A stretch of DNA of 64,000 nt from Candidatus Brocadia carolinensis (GTDB lineage: Bacteria > Planctomycetota > Brocadiia > Brocadiales > Brocadiaceae), in the NCBI GenBank assembly GCA_002009475.1, contig AYTS01000035.1, positions 68,710-132,709 of the forward strand, in the 5' to 3' direction. The stretch's first letter is position 1, and every line of letters starts with the position of its first letter. The translations under genes were made by a program, and so were the position numbers. Of this stretch, positions 10,050-19,038 are shown piece by piece. The notes below the pieces were generated by a model, which saw nothing but the letters and a program-made list of their open reading frames with translations, was not told where the DNA came from and did not search any database.

Positions 10050-10817
10050 TTATATCAAGCACTCTGCTGCGGCTATGGCAACCTTTATAACATTTTCCGC
10101 GCCAGCCTTAAGGAACTCTTTTGTTATTTCCCCTATCCCAGCTCGATTTACCACGCCGGTTACACAGCCGCCTCTGAAACCCATGGAAGCGGCAAGGGTC
10201 AGGACGGTTGATGATTCCATTTCGTAGTTCAACACATGGAGACGCTGCCATTCTTGCGTAGCCCCCTGAAACCTCCTCAGGACATATTTTGAAAATGAAT
10301 CGTATCGCTCCTCGCCGGGATAAAAGGTATCGGAAGAAGCCGTTACGCCCACATGATACCGCACCTTTGTTTTCTTTGCCCCTTCAATAAGGGCATTAAG
10401 AATTTCGTAGTGGGCAACCGCGGGATATTCGATTGGCGCATAATGGGTGGATGCCCCGTCAAGGCGCACAGAACCGGAAGTAATAATAACATCACCAATA
10501 TTGATATTCTCCTGGATAGCCCCGGTTGTCCCCACCCGGATAAAGGTGTCTATGCCCAGTTGCGCCAGCTCGTCAATGGCTATCGACGCAGAGGGACCAC
10601 CGATACCGGTAGAGGTAACAAGGAGTGGCATTCCCTTGATCTCAGCCAGATAGGTGCAGAACTCCCTCTTCCAGGCCAATTTTTTATTACCCGTTCCATA
10701 AAGCTCTGAAATGGTTTCTGCAATAATTTGAGACCTGAAAGGGTCGCCAGGGAGCAGGGCTATCTTTGCTCCTTGTATCTTTTCTTTGTTGAGGTCTAAG
10801 TGGTATACGGTGTTCAT
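10050..10817 (-). CDS. udp: uridine phosphorylase (nucleoside phosphorylase family)
   Basis: 255 residues, typical for the hexameric NP-I phosphorylases that split uridine with phosphate into uracil and ribose-1-phosphate. Signatures: ALLPGDPFRSQIIAE near the N-terminus (phosphate-binding Gly and Arg), STGIGGPSASIAIDEL in the middle, RVGTTGAIQ, and LNYEMESSTVLTL, whose Glu-Met-Glu contacts the ribose. The gene stands alone on the minus strand between two copies of the same long repeat. A strong promoter lies so close to the ATG that the mRNA may be leaderless. A purine-specific relative is less likely given the uridine-phosphorylase-like motifs. Confidence 0.9.
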   Translation of the reverse strand: MNTVYHLDLNKEKIQGAKIALLPGDPFRSQIIAETISELYGTGNKKLAWKREFCTYLAEIKGMPLLVTSTGIGGPSASIAIDELAQLGIDTFIRVGTTGAIQENINIGDVIITSGSVRLDGASTHYAPIEYPAVAHYEILNALIEGAKKTKVRYHVGVTASSDTFYPGEERYDSFSKYVLRRFQGATQEWQRLHVLNYEMESSTVLTLAASMGFRGGCVTGVVNRAGIGEITKEFLKAGAENVIKVAIAAAECLI

Positions 10818-10823
10818 TCCCTA

Positions 10824-10852
10824 TTTATATAATGATTCCACTATCCTGTCAA
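10824..10852 (-). promoter_or_regulatory. sigma-70-like promoter of uridine phosphorylase
   Basis: On the minus strand, TTGACA (10852-10847) is followed after 17 bases by TATAAA (10829-10824). Only six bases separate the -10 box from the ATG at 10817, so transcription would be expected to start at or next to the start codon. Confidence 0.65.
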
Positions 10853-10896
10853 TGCTCTTGTGGAATTTTTTTTCATTCCTGATATCATTTATCATT

Positions 10897-11144
10897 GCGC
10901 AGCAAGGGCGCAACCAATGCTCCATTGTGAAAGTGGGAGATTGCTTCAGAAAAGACCCGCGCAATGACACGGGCTATGCCTTTGGTGACACATGGTGCGT
11001 TGTCATTGCGGGCACATTCGCGCTGCTCAGGGTAAACTCCGCGAAGCAATCTTTCTCCCATAAACAATCTGTACCTGCTGATAAGGGGTAAATAAAGTTG
11101 TGAAAAAACTTACAAAAAAAGAGGTTTTTGCACGGTAAAACTAT
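10897..11144 (+). repeat. dispersed ~248-bp repeat, copy 2
   Basis: Direct-repeat partner of 9215-9461. The most conserved part is the stretch from CACATTCGCGCTGCTCAGGG through the AAGCAATCTTTCTC arm to TTGTGAAAAAACTTAC. It ends 28 bases before the nuoA promoter. A diverged relative of the hairpin part occurs at about 48963-49096. Confidence 0.85.
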
Positions 11145-11171
11145 GCAAAGGATTTTGTCGTGTAAATCTCT

Positions 11172-11199
11172 TTGACTTTTAAATAAATATCTCTATAAT
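11172..11199 (+). promoter_or_regulatory. sigma-70-like promoter of the nuo operon
   Basis: TTGACT (11172-11177), a 16-base spacer, and a perfect TATAAT (11194-11199). The nuoA ATG is at 11209, so a normal start site would leave a 5' leader of only a few bases. No ribosome-binding sequence is present between promoter and ATG. Confidence 0.65.
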
Positions 11200-11208
11200 C
11201 GCATAATA

Positions 11209-11562
11209 ATGATTCACTATTTACCTATACTAATTTTATTTATTGTTGCTGCAGGATTTGCTGTAACCAATATAGGGCTTTCAGCTATTTTGGGAAGGCA
11301 CAGACCTACGGCCGAAAAACTCTCGCCGTATGAGTGTGGCATTGACCCGGTAGGTTCAGCCCGTGAGCGTTTTTCGGTAAAGTTTTATCTCATTGCCATG
11401 CTGTTTGTTATTTTTGACATCGAAGTGATTTTTCTTTACCCCTGGGCAGTGGCATTTAAGTCGCTCAAGCTCTTTGGTTTTATCGAAATGCTCATCTTTC
11501 TCGGCATACTCCTCGTCTGCTATTTTTATCTCTGGAAAAAGGGGGGGTTGGAATGGGATTAG
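11209..11562 (+). CDS. nuoA: NADH-quinone oxidoreductase subunit A
   Basis: 117 residues with three membrane helices (about 3-25, 61-83, 87-110) and the conserved loop [14 protein letters not shown] between helices 1 and 2, whose Cys sits near the quinone site of complex I, followed by FLYPWAV in the second helix. Length and topology match NuoA. It is the first gene of the operon and overlaps nuoB by 10 bases. The start is fixed by an ATG directly behind a strong promoter. Confidence 0.96.
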   Translation: MIHYLPILILFIVAAGFAVTNIGLSAILGRHRPTAEKLSPYECGIDPVGSARERFSVKFYLIAMLFVIFDIEVIFLYPWAVAFKSLKLFGFIEMLIFLGILLVCYFYLWKKGGLEWD

Positions 11563-12020
11563 AAAGCCACCTCGGTGATAATATTCTTACGACGACCTTA
11601 ACCGCCATGATAAACTGGGCGCGCGGGTCTTCTCTCTGGCCCATGCCTTTTGGTCTCGCATGCTGTGCCATAGAAATGATGGCGGTGGTTGCGCCCCGGT
11701 ACGATCTTGCGCGCTTTGGCGCGGAAGTTTTTCGTTTTTCTCCGCGGCAGTCAGATTTGATGATCGTCGCCGGTACGCTTACCTACAAGATGGCATCCGT
11801 AGCACGAAAGATTTATGACCAGATGCCAGAGCCGAAGTGGGTTATCGCCATGGGCGCCTGTGCGATCTCTGGCGGCGTTTACAACACCTACAGCGTTGTT
11901 CAGGGCCTGGATCAGGTCTTACCGGTTGATGTATATCTCCCCGGATGCCCGCCCAGACCAGAGGCATTGATTCACGCTATTATGGAAATACAGAAAAAGA
12001 TTAAAAAGGAAGAGTGCTGA
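11553..12020 (+). CDS. nuoB: NADH-quinone oxidoreductase subunit B
   Basis: 155 residues. This peripheral-arm subunit holds cluster N2, the [4Fe-4S] centre that reduces quinone. Its four ligands are visible: the adjacent C37-C38 in [12 protein letters not shown]103 in GACAISGG, and C132 in LPGCPPRPE. The length is typical and no extension is present. Translation is probably coupled to nuoA through the overlap. Confidence 0.96.
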   Translation: MGLESHLGDNILTTTLTAMINWARGSSLWPMPFGLACCAIEMMAVVAPRYDLARFGAEVFRFSPRQSDLMIVAGTLTYKMASVARKIYDQMPEPKWVIAMGACAISGGVYNTYSVVQGLDQVLPVDVYLPGCPPRPEALIHAIMEIQKKIKKEEC

Positions 12021-12026
12021 ATATCT

Positions 12027-12527
12027 ATGGATAATGAAGCAATGGCGACATTCATAAAAACAAGATTTCCCGAAACAATTACGGGTACCAATATTTTTCG
12101 CGATGAATTAACCCTTACCGTGCAAAAAAATGCTATTGCCGAAATTGCCCGGTTTCTGAAAGAAAACGAAGAGCTTGATTTTAGTTTTCTATCGGATCTG
12201 TGTGGCGTTGACCGGGTTGAAACGGACAATGTTTTTGAGGTGGTATACCATCTCTATTCTCTCTCAAAAAATCATCGTTTGCGCCTCAAGGCTCCTGTTT
12301 CCTCAGATGCTCCATCTCTGCCAACAGTGACCGGTGTCTGGAAGACGGCAAATTGGCATGAAAGAGAGACCTACGATATGTTTGGCGTCACGTTTGAGGG
12401 TCATCCTGACCTGAGAAAAATACTCACCCCTGATGACTTTGAAGGATATCCTTTGCGGAAAGACTATCCTTTAGACGGCAGACAGCCTGCCACACTCCGG
12501 GATATTTACCGAAAGGGTGGGGAGTGA
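12027..12527 (+). CDS. nuoC: NADH-quinone oxidoreductase subunit C
   Basis: 166 residues; the 30-kDa subunit of the peripheral arm, here separate from NuoD. The signature ETYDMFGVTFEGHPDLRKIL followed by GYPLRKDYPL is clear. It has no cofactor and packs against NuoD and NuoB. It lies six bases after nuoB, and its stop overlaps a possible GTG start for nuoD. Confidence 0.95.
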   Translation: MDNEAMATFIKTRFPETITGTNIFRDELTLTVQKNAIAEIARFLKENEELDFSFLSDLCGVDRVETDNVFEVVYHLYSLSKNHRLRLKAPVSSDAPSLPTVTGVWKTANWHERETYDMFGVTFEGHPDLRKILTPDDFEGYPLRKDYPLDGRQPATLRDIYRKGGE

Positions 12528-13720
12528 TCGTGACCTCAGCAGCAGATCCAACAACGACCCATCTGATGACAATCAATATGGGTCCGCAACACCCCAGTAC
12601 GCATGGTGTTTTAAGGCTTTTGCTGGAACTGGACGGCGAGATGATCACAAAGGCTGTGCCGCATGTAGGATTCCTCCATCGGGGTGTAGAAAAACTTGCT
12701 GAATACAGAACCTACCACCAGTGTATTCCCCTTACAGACCGGCTGGATTATGTAGCCCCTTTCTCAAATAATTTAGCATATGCCCTTGCGGTTGAGAAAC
12801 TGCTTGGCATTGATATCCCTGAAAGGGCGCAACACATCCGTGTGCTTCTTTGTGAACTCACGAGGATTGCCTCCCACCTGCTGTGGCTTGCAACCCATGC
12901 GCTTGACATTGGAGCTATGACGGTATTCTTCTATTGTTTCAGAGAACGTGAGGCAATCTATGATATCTTTGAACTGGTTGCAGGGGCGCGGATGCATACT
13001 TCCTATATCCGGGTGGGCGGCGTGTCGCGTGACTTGCCCGGCGGGTTTACTGAGAAGGTACATAAATTTGTTATGGAATTTCCCGCCCGGATCAACGAAT
13101 ATGAGACACTCCTGACGGAGAATCCCATATGGAAAAAACGCACGGTTGGTGTGGGCATTATTTCTGCTGAAGATGCCATTGATTATGGACTCAGCGGGCC
13201 GAGTTTGCGGGGATCGGGAGTCAACTGGGATATCAGAAAGACAGAACCCTATTCTCAATATGACAAATACCATTTTACCGTCCCATTGGGTAAAAATGGC
13301 GATGTGTACGATCGGTATCGTATCCGGGTTGAAGAGATGCACCAGAGCAATAAGATCGTTCATCAGGCGCTCAATATCCTCCCCAAAGGAGATTGTCTGG
13401 CCAGGATACCAAACGTTACCCTGCCTCCGAAAGAGGACGTTGAAACGAAGATGGAGGCGATGATCACTCATTTTAAACTGATTACGGACGGCATCCATCC
13501 GCCAAAAGGAGAGGTCTACGCCAGTATTGAAGCGCCGAAGGGTGAGTTAGGTTTTTATCTGGTAAGCGATGGCTCCAGCCGTCCTTACCGTCTCAAAATA
13601 CGGCCGCCTTCGTTTGTCAATCTCGAGGCATTACCCAAGATGGTAGAGGGCCGCCTGCTTCCCGACGTGGTTGCAACGATTGGGAGTCTTGACATCGTTT
13701 TAGGAGAAATTGATCGTTAA
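12524..13720 (+). CDS. nuoD: NADH-quinone oxidoreductase subunit D
   Basis: About 398 residues, the 49-kDa subunit forming the quinone cavity with NuoB. Signatures are MGPQHPSTHGVLR near the N-terminus, RGVEKLAEYRTY, and the C-terminal DVVATIGSLDIVLGEIDR that mirrors the [NiFe]-hydrogenase ancestor. Two GTG starts compete: 12524, overlapping the nuoC stop, and 12530, which is better spaced from GGGGAG at 12519-12524. Either gives a normal protein. Confidence 0.95.
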   Translation: MIVTSAADPTTTHLMTINMGPQHPSTHGVLRLLLELDGEMITKAVPHVGFLHRGVEKLAEYRTYHQCIPLTDRLDYVAPFSNNLAYALAVEKLLGIDIPERAQHIRVLLCELTRIASHLLWLATHALDIGAMTVFFYCFREREAIYDIFELVAGARMHTSYIRVGGVSRDLPGGFTEKVHKFVMEFPARINEYETLLTENPIWKKRTVGVGIISAEDAIDYGLSGPSLRGSGVNWDIRKTEPYSQYDKYHFTVPLGKNGDVYDRYRIRVEEMHQSNKIVHQALNILPKGDCLARIPNVTLPPKEDVETKMEAMITHFKLITDGIHPPKGEVYASIEAPKGELGFYLVSDGSSRPYRLKIRPPSFVNLEALPKMVEGRLLPDVVATIGSLDIVLGEIDR

Positions 13721-14243
13721 CACGCGATTTACCATGAACACGACACAAAACGAGTCTGCACAAAAGAAAACCCTGGATCTTTCAAAAATAGAACAGGTGC
13801 TGGAAAAATATAAAAATGCCAGAGGAGCGCTCATCCCTGTTTTACAGGCAGTACAGGGACATTATGGGTATTTGCCGGAACCGGTTGTTGACCTGATTGC
13901 GGAAAGATTACGGATAAGCGCCCATGAAATCGTGGGAACAGCAACTTTTTATGCACAATTCCATTTAAAACCGCGTGGGCAGCACATTGTTAAGGTTTGT
14001 TGCGGAACGGCGTGTCATGTGAAAGGGGCAAAAAAGGTACTGCAAAAAATTAGTGAGACCCTGGAGGTTTCGACCGGTATGACAACGAAAGACAATGCTT
14101 TTACCCTGGAAGAGGTTGCCTGTCTCGGCGCTTGTTCCCTAGCGCCTGTCATGATGGTGGACGAAGATCTCCATGGGAAACTGGCACCCGATACGGTTGG
14201 TACGGTTATAAAAGAAATAAAAGGAGCAGGAACTTCCTCATAA
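13710..14243 (+). CDS. nuoE: NADH-quinone oxidoreductase subunit E
   Basis: About 170-177 residues, a thioredoxin-like [2Fe-2S] subunit (cluster N1a). Ligands appear as CCGTACHVKG and, 40 residues on, CLGACSLAP, the usual C-x4-C / C-x3-C pattern. Start choice is uncertain: TTG at 13710 sits close behind AGGAG, while ATG at 13734 lacks a ribosome site. It is followed at once by nuoF, with which it forms the NADH-input module. Confidence 0.93.
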   Translation: MIVNTRFTMNTTQNESAQKKTLDLSKIEQVLEKYKNARGALIPVLQAVQGHYGYLPEPVVDLIAERLRISAHEIVGTATFYAQFHLKPRGQHIVKVCCGTACHVKGAKKVLQKISETLEVSTGMTTKDNAFTLEEVACLGACSLAPVMMVDEDLHGKLAPDTVGTVIKEIKGAGTSS

Positions 14244-14249
14244 GATAAA

Positions 14250-16088
14250 GTGATGAACACCCTTGAACAGCAAAAACTGACTGCATCCAAGCCAAAGATT
14301 GTCATTGGTATGGCATCCTGCGGCTTAGGCGCTGGCGCTAAAAATGTACTGAAAACCATTGAGCACGAGCTGGAAAAGCAGAAGATCGAGGCAGACATCG
14401 TGCATACCGGCTGTATCGGTATGTGCGCGTATGAAGTGCTCGTAGATGTGCTATTCCCTGGACGCACCCGTGTCACGTACGGCAATGTAAAAACTTCGAT
14501 GGTCCCTGAAATCGTGGGAGAACATGTCGGCAAGGGGGAGGCTGTAAAAAAATTGGTTATGGCGCAGATGTATCTGGACGACACAACCGTTGCCCCGTAC
14601 GAAGGATTGCCTTTTTTTGACGACATTGAGATGAACAAGGGTCAGAAAAAATACATCCTCCGGAATTGCGGATTTATTGACCCGGATAGTATTCATGAAT
14701 ATATTGCACGGGGCGGGTACAAGGCGCTTGAAAAAGCGCTCACAACCATGACGCCGAAGGCGGTGATTGATGAAATAAGCAAATCTGGTCTCAGAGGCCG
14801 TGGCGGCGGTGGTTTCCCAACGGGTGAAAAATGGGCGTCGTGCGCCAAGTATTCCGCTGACGAAAAATTTGTCCTCTGCAATGCTGACGAAGGCGATCCG
14901 GGGGCTTTTATGGACAGAAGCCTTATGGAGGGAGATCCCCACGCCGTCTTAGAGGGCATGATCATTGCCGGATATGCTATCAATGCCACGAGCGGCTACA
15001 TCTATGTCCGCGCAGAATATCCTCTGGCGGTGAAACGGTTAAAACATACGATCGAAGAGGCAAAAAAGCTCGGGTTTTTGGGTAAAAATATCCTGAACAG
15101 AGGCTATAATCTGGAAATTCTGATAAAAGAAGGTGCGGGTGCCTTTGTTTGCGGCGAATCAACCTCACTGCAAAATTCCATTGAAGGTAAACGGGGTATG
15201 CCACGTACGAGACCCCCGCAATCAGTAGAGGCAGGATTATGGGACAAGCCTACGTGCCTTAATAATGTAGAGACCTTTGCCAATGTACCCTTTATTCTTA
15301 CCAAAGGCGCTGATTGGTATTCCAAAATTGGCACCGCAAACAGCAAAGGGACAAAAATCTTTTCCCTGACCGGTAAGATAAAGAATGCCGGACTTGTGGA
15401 GGTCCCGATGGGCACGACGATCAGGCAGATTGTCTTTGACATGGGTGGTGGAATTCCGAAGAGGAAAAAATTTAAAGCTGTGCAGATCGGGGGGCCTTCA
15501 GGCGGTTGTCTTCCTGAGTCGCTCCTGGATTCACCCATCGATTACGAATCGCTTGTTGGCGCCGGCGCTATGATGGGGTCCGGAAGTTTTGTGGTCGTTG
15601 ATGATACCACCTGTATGGTAGAGCTGGCCCGCTTCTTTATGAATTTCTGCGCCAATGAATCCTGTGGGAAGTGTCCGCCCTGCAGGATCGGCACTACGCT
15701 GATGCTGGATATCCTTACCCGCATTACCGTAGGCGATGGGGAAGAGAGAGACCTGGAAGTGCTGGAACAAATGAGCGACGAGATGAAGGTTATGTCCCTG
15801 TGTGGACTTGGACAATCCGCCCCGAATCCGGTAAAATCTACCATCCGGTACTTTAGAGACGAATACCTTGCGCACATCCGCGACAAGACGTGTCCGACCG
15901 CCACCTGTGTGGCCCTTCATAAGTATGAAGTTACTCCGGAAAAATGCACCAAATGTCAGGCATGCATTCGCAACTGTCCTGTTAAGGCAATCAGCGGCAG
16001 CACAACGGAAGTTGCTTTTATTGATAAGAGTAAATGCATTAAGTGCAATCTCTGTTACGAAAAATGTAATTTTCTGGCCATAAAATGA
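14250..16088 (+). CDS. nuoF: NADH-quinone oxidoreductase subunit F, extended HndC/HydB type
   Basis: 612 residues, well above the roughly 430 of Escherichia coli NuoF. Three parts are visible: (1) an N-terminal thioredoxin-like [2Fe-2S] domain (about 10-105) with Cys in MASCGLGAG and TGCIGMCAYE; (2) the flavin/NADH core with GLRGRGGGGFPTGEKW and the N3 cluster motif ESCGKCPPCRIGT plus LCGLGQSAPNP; (3) a C-terminal ferredoxin domain with CTKCQACIRNCP and CIKCNLCYEKCN for two [4Fe-4S] clusters. This plan is known from HndC/HydB and NAD-linked formate dehydrogenases. The extra clusters could link to a ferredoxin or to the small redox protein downstream. The final ATGA overlaps nuoG. Confidence 0.95.
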   Translation: MMNTLEQQKLTASKPKIVIGMASCGLGAGAKNVLKTIEHELEKQKIEADIVHTGCIGMCAYEVLVDVLFPGRTRVTYGNVKTSMVPEIVGEHVGKGEAVKKLVMAQMYLDDTTVAPYEGLPFFDDIEMNKGQKKYILRNCGFIDPDSIHEYIARGGYKALEKALTTMTPKAVIDEISKSGLRGRGGGGFPTGEKWASCAKYSADEKFVLCNADEGDPGAFMDRSLMEGDPHAVLEGMIIAGYAINATSGYIYVRAEYPLAVKRLKHTIEEAKKLGFLGKNILNRGYNLEILIKEGAGAFVCGESTSLQNSIEGKRGMPRTRPPQSVEAGLWDKPTCLNNVETFANVPFILTKGADWYSKIGTANSKGTKIFSLTGKIKNAGLVEVPMGTTIRQIVFDMGGGIPKRKKFKAVQIGGPSGGCLPESLLDSPIDYESLVGAGAMMGSGSFVVVDDTTCMVELARFFMNFCANESCGKCPPCRIGTTLMLDILTRITVGDGEERDLEVLEQMSDEMKVMSLCGLGQSAPNPVKSTIRYFRDEYLAHIRDKTCPTATCVALHKYEVTPEKCTKCQACIRNCPVKAISGSTTEVAFIDKSKCIKCNLCYEKCNFLAIK

Positions 16089-18730
16089 ATATCATAAATC
16101 TTGTTATAAATGATAAACCCATCAGCGCCCCGGAAGGCACAAATGTCTTTCAGGCAGCTCTGGATAATAATATTTACATCCCTGGCCTTTGTTATCATCC
16201 GAAACTCTCGCAATTCGGAGGTTGCAGGCTCTGCTACGTGGAGGTCACGGAACGGAAAAGAACCGGTCACCGGTTCGCCTGTGCGCACCCCGTGTCAGAA
16301 GGAATGATTGTAAAAGTAGATACTCCACGAGTAATCCGATATCGCAAATCAGTTATGGAATATTTGCTGGCTCATCACGAACTCTCGTGCCCAACCTGCG
16401 ATAAATCCGGTGAATGCGGTCTGCAAAATATTACCTACGAAATGAATTTAGCCCCGGGCAGATTCAGGTCGGTGAGAATGCATCAGCCGGTGATTCGGGA
16501 TAATCCCGTCCTGGAATTGAATCGCAACCGGTGCATTTTATGCGGCCGATGCGTAAGCGCCTGTAAAGAGATCGAAGGGAATAGCGCCATCGATTTCCAG
16601 AACCGTGGCTTTAAAACAGTCGTTGGCACCGCCTTTGACCGGCCGCTGGAGTGTAGCTTTTGCGGTGGCTGCGTTGCCGTATGTCCGACCGGCGCCTGGC
16701 AGGATAGAACCCTGGGATTCAGGGGCAGGCCATGGGAATTCACCAGCACACCAACGATTTGTCCTTACTGTTCTGTTGGCTGTACGGTCGTTGTCAATAC
16801 AAAGACAGATAACGTGCGGCGTATCGTATCAAATGACCGGTTAGGAATCAATGAAGGAAACTTATGCGTTAAAGGCAGATTCGGCCATGAATTTATCCAT
16901 TCCTCTGAACGGTTAAAGACTCCGTTAATCAGAAAAAACGGCGAATTGTATCCGGCTTCCTGGCATGACGCTCTTGACTACGTATCAAAACGGTTTCAGC
17001 AGATTATCACAGAGCATGGCGGACAATCAATTGGCGGGCTTGGTTCTGAAAAATGCACCAACGAAGACAACTACCTTTTCCAGAAATTCTGCAGATCTGT
17101 CCTGGGAACGAACGCCATAGACAATATGGCAAATTTAAAAGCACCCTATCTCAACCGGATGATTTACCAGGCCGTTGTGCATGGCATGGCAACACCGTCA
17201 CTCAAAGAACTCGAACATGCGGATACCCTGTTCTTTTTTGGAGCCGATGTAACGGAAGCCCTTCCCGTGGCTGGCAGTATGGCCAGAAAAGCCATACGGC
17301 TGAACAATGCGAATCTCATCATTGCCAATGTGAGAAATGTTCAATTTAATAGTACCGCTAAAAATGATATCAGGCTATTCTATACGTTAGGAAGTCAGAC
17401 GTTATTAATGAACGCCTTGATGAAAGTCATTATCGAGGAATGCCTCATTGATGTGACACAAGCGGAAAGCGTAACAAACCATTTTCATGAACTACGATCC
17501 TCGCTAAGCTCGTTCGCAATCAGTGATGCGTCTCAACAAACGGGAGTTCATGAGGAATCTCTAAGAAGTGCAGCGCGACTCTTGGCAAAGCCGGGAAAAT
17601 GTATTATTCTCTGTGGGAAGGATATTGAAGAAGATCCGGCGGGTGAGGTTACGATGAAGGCATTGCTGAATCTCTGCGCGCTGATTAATACTGCTTATCA
17701 CGGAAAGGACGGCGAAGGCAAGACTTCAGTCCTGTTCTCAAGATCTCACAACAACTCTCAGGGAGTGAACGATATGGGGGTTGTTCCTGATTTCCTTCCG
17801 GGATATCTTGATGTCAATCAGGTGTCCCATAAAGAAGAAGCCGAAAGAATATGGGGTACAAAACTGCCGGCGGATCTTTTCAGAAAAGACGCTGCGAGTA
17901 TTATCGATCGCGCCCTCGGCGGCACATTAAAAGCGTTTTACCTTATGGGCGAGAACCCCATCGTAACCTATCCCCACGGAAAAGATATCCGTGAGGCATG
18001 CAAAAAGCTGGATTTTATGGTTGTCCAGGATACCTTCCTGACAGAAACCGCGCAATTGGCAGATGTCGTTCTTCCAACGGTTACCTTCGCAGAAAGGGAA
18101 GGCACCTTTACGAATATGGCAATGACCGTACAACGACTGAACAAGGCGATTCAACCTGTGGGAGAAGCCAGGCCGGACTGGCAAATCATTTGCGCGCTTG
18201 CAGAGAAGATGGGGCATCATTTCCGTTATCTTTCTGCAAAGGAAATTTTGCATGAAATCGGAAGTTTGGCGCCTGTTTATGCGGGTATTAGTTATTACCG
18301 TTTGAAAAGAAGAGAATTTCAGTGGATATCTTCCTTTTACAATAAAAACACGCCAACGCCGTATAGCTTTGAGCTGGTTCCGTCTGCACCCAAAGCCGTG
18401 GCCAAGAGAAAGGATTTTCCGTATCTCTTGCTTGTCGGCTCCAGCTTGAATCATCACGGTACCTTTTCCCGGCATTCAAAGACGCTTACCTCAATTGCTC
18501 CGGAATGTTTTGTGGAGATGAATAAAAACACCGCGCAAGAAATAGGTGTGGGGAGTGGAGACATGGTTGCAGTTGAATCCATGCAAAATAAGATACAACT
18601 CAAGGCGAAGGTTACGGACGAGCTACCCGAAGGGATTGTTTTTATTCCGGAAGACTATGAATGGGTGCCAGTCAATCTGCTCCGCAATAAGGTGTATACC
18701 CCGGTTAAAATCTATAAAGAATCCGTGTAG
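16085..18730 (+). CDS. nuoG: NADH-quinone oxidoreductase subunit G, formate-dehydrogenase-like
   Basis: 881 residues. In order: a [2Fe-2S] domain (C36, C47, C50, C66), the His-Cys3 N5-type site (H98 region, C102, C105, C111), two ferredoxin-type clusters (C150/153/156/160 and C190/193/196/200), a further [4Fe-4S] at the molybdopterin domain (C226, C229, C233, C261), then a full-length FDH-like molybdopterin fold. Where formate dehydrogenases carry the catalytic Cys/Sec-His after CTNEENYLFQK, this protein reads IDNMANLKAP, with neither residue. I therefore infer an electron-conducting NuoG rather than an active formate dehydrogenase. It overlaps nuoF by four bases. Confidence 0.93.
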   Translation: MNIINLVINDKPISAPEGTNVFQAALDNNIYIPGLCYHPKLSQFGGCRLCYVEVTERKRTGHRFACAHPVSEGMIVKVDTPRVIRYRKSVMEYLLAHHELSCPTCDKSGECGLQNITYEMNLAPGRFRSVRMHQPVIRDNPVLELNRNRCILCGRCVSACKEIEGNSAIDFQNRGFKTVVGTAFDRPLECSFCGGCVAVCPTGAWQDRTLGFRGRPWEFTSTPTICPYCSVGCTVVVNTKTDNVRRIVSNDRLGINEGNLCVKGRFGHEFIHSSERLKTPLIRKNGELYPASWHDALDYVSKRFQQIITEHGGQSIGGLGSEKCTNEDNYLFQKFCRSVLGTNAIDNMANLKAPYLNRMIYQAVVHGMATPSLKELEHADTLFFFGADVTEALPVAGSMARKAIRLNNANLIIANVRNVQFNSTAKNDIRLFYTLGSQTLLMNALMKVIIEECLIDVTQAESVTNHFHELRSSLSSFAISDASQQTGVHEESLRSAARLLAKPGKCIILCGKDIEEDPAGEVTMKALLNLCALINTAYHGKDGEGKTSVLFSRSHNNSQGVNDMGVVPDFLPGYLDVNQVSHKEEAERIWGTKLPADLFRKDAASIIDRALGGTLKAFYLMGENPIVTYPHGKDIREACKKLDFMVVQDTFLTETAQLADVVLPTVTFAEREGTFTNMAMTVQRLNKAIQPVGEARPDWQIICALAEKMGHHFRYLSAKEILHEIGSLAPVYAGISYYRLKRREFQWISSFYNKNTPTPYSFELVPSAPKAVAKRKDFPYLLLVGSSLNHHGTFSRHSKTLTSIAPECFVEMNKNTAQEIGVGSGDMVAVESMQNKIQLKAKVTDELPEGIVFIPEDYEWVPVNLLRNKVYTPVKIYKESV

Positions 18731-18756
18731 AATCGTGGATATGCGAGGGTTATAGT

Positions 18757-19038
18757 ATGGCAAAAAAAGGACAAACATATTTTTGCGAGATTTGCAGACA
18801 AAAAGTAGTCGTTACGAAAGAGGGTTTCGGAGTACTGGTATGTTGTGGCCAGGAAATGCGTGCCGTAGGCGACAAGGGGATGATGGCCACATGGACCTCA
18901 GTTCATCATAAACCTGAAGGTGGAGTAAAATTTCGCTGTAACGTGTGCGGACAGCATATAGATGTCGTCGTTGAAACAACAGGGATATTGGAATGTTGCG
19001 GTCAAAGAATGCACCGGATTGAGGCGAACGTCAGCTAA
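18757..19038 (+). CDS. tandem desulforedoxin-domain protein inside the nuo operon
   Basis: 93 residues made of two desulforedoxin-like units. Unit 1 has C10-x2-C13 and the adjacent C29-C30 (CEIC, VCCGQEM). Unit 2 has C61-x2-C64 and C80-C81 (CNVC, ECCGQRM). In desulforedoxin and the N-terminus of desulfoferrodoxin this pattern binds one rubredoxin-type Fe(Cys)4 centre, so two are predicted here. No superoxide-reductase iron domain is attached. It starts 26 bases after nuoG behind a GAGGG ribosome site, and its stop codon overlaps the nuoH ATG. A role as a one-electron carrier or regulator tied to complex I is inferred from position only; structural zinc is an alternative. Confidence 0.85.
   Translation: MAKKGQTYFCEICRQKVVVTKEGFGVLVCCGQEMRAVGDKGMMATWTSVHHKPEGGVKFRCNVCGQHIDVVVETTGILECCGQRMHRIEANVS

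Noticed and set aside
14015-14638. 207-residue minus-strand frame opposite nuoE/nuoF
   Set aside because: Ser/Thr-rich antisense shadow without family similarity.
17041-17150. selenocysteine or active formate dehydrogenase in nuoG
   Set aside because: No in-frame TGA or Cys is found at the catalytic position; the residues there are NLKAP, and the gene is in a complete nuo operon.
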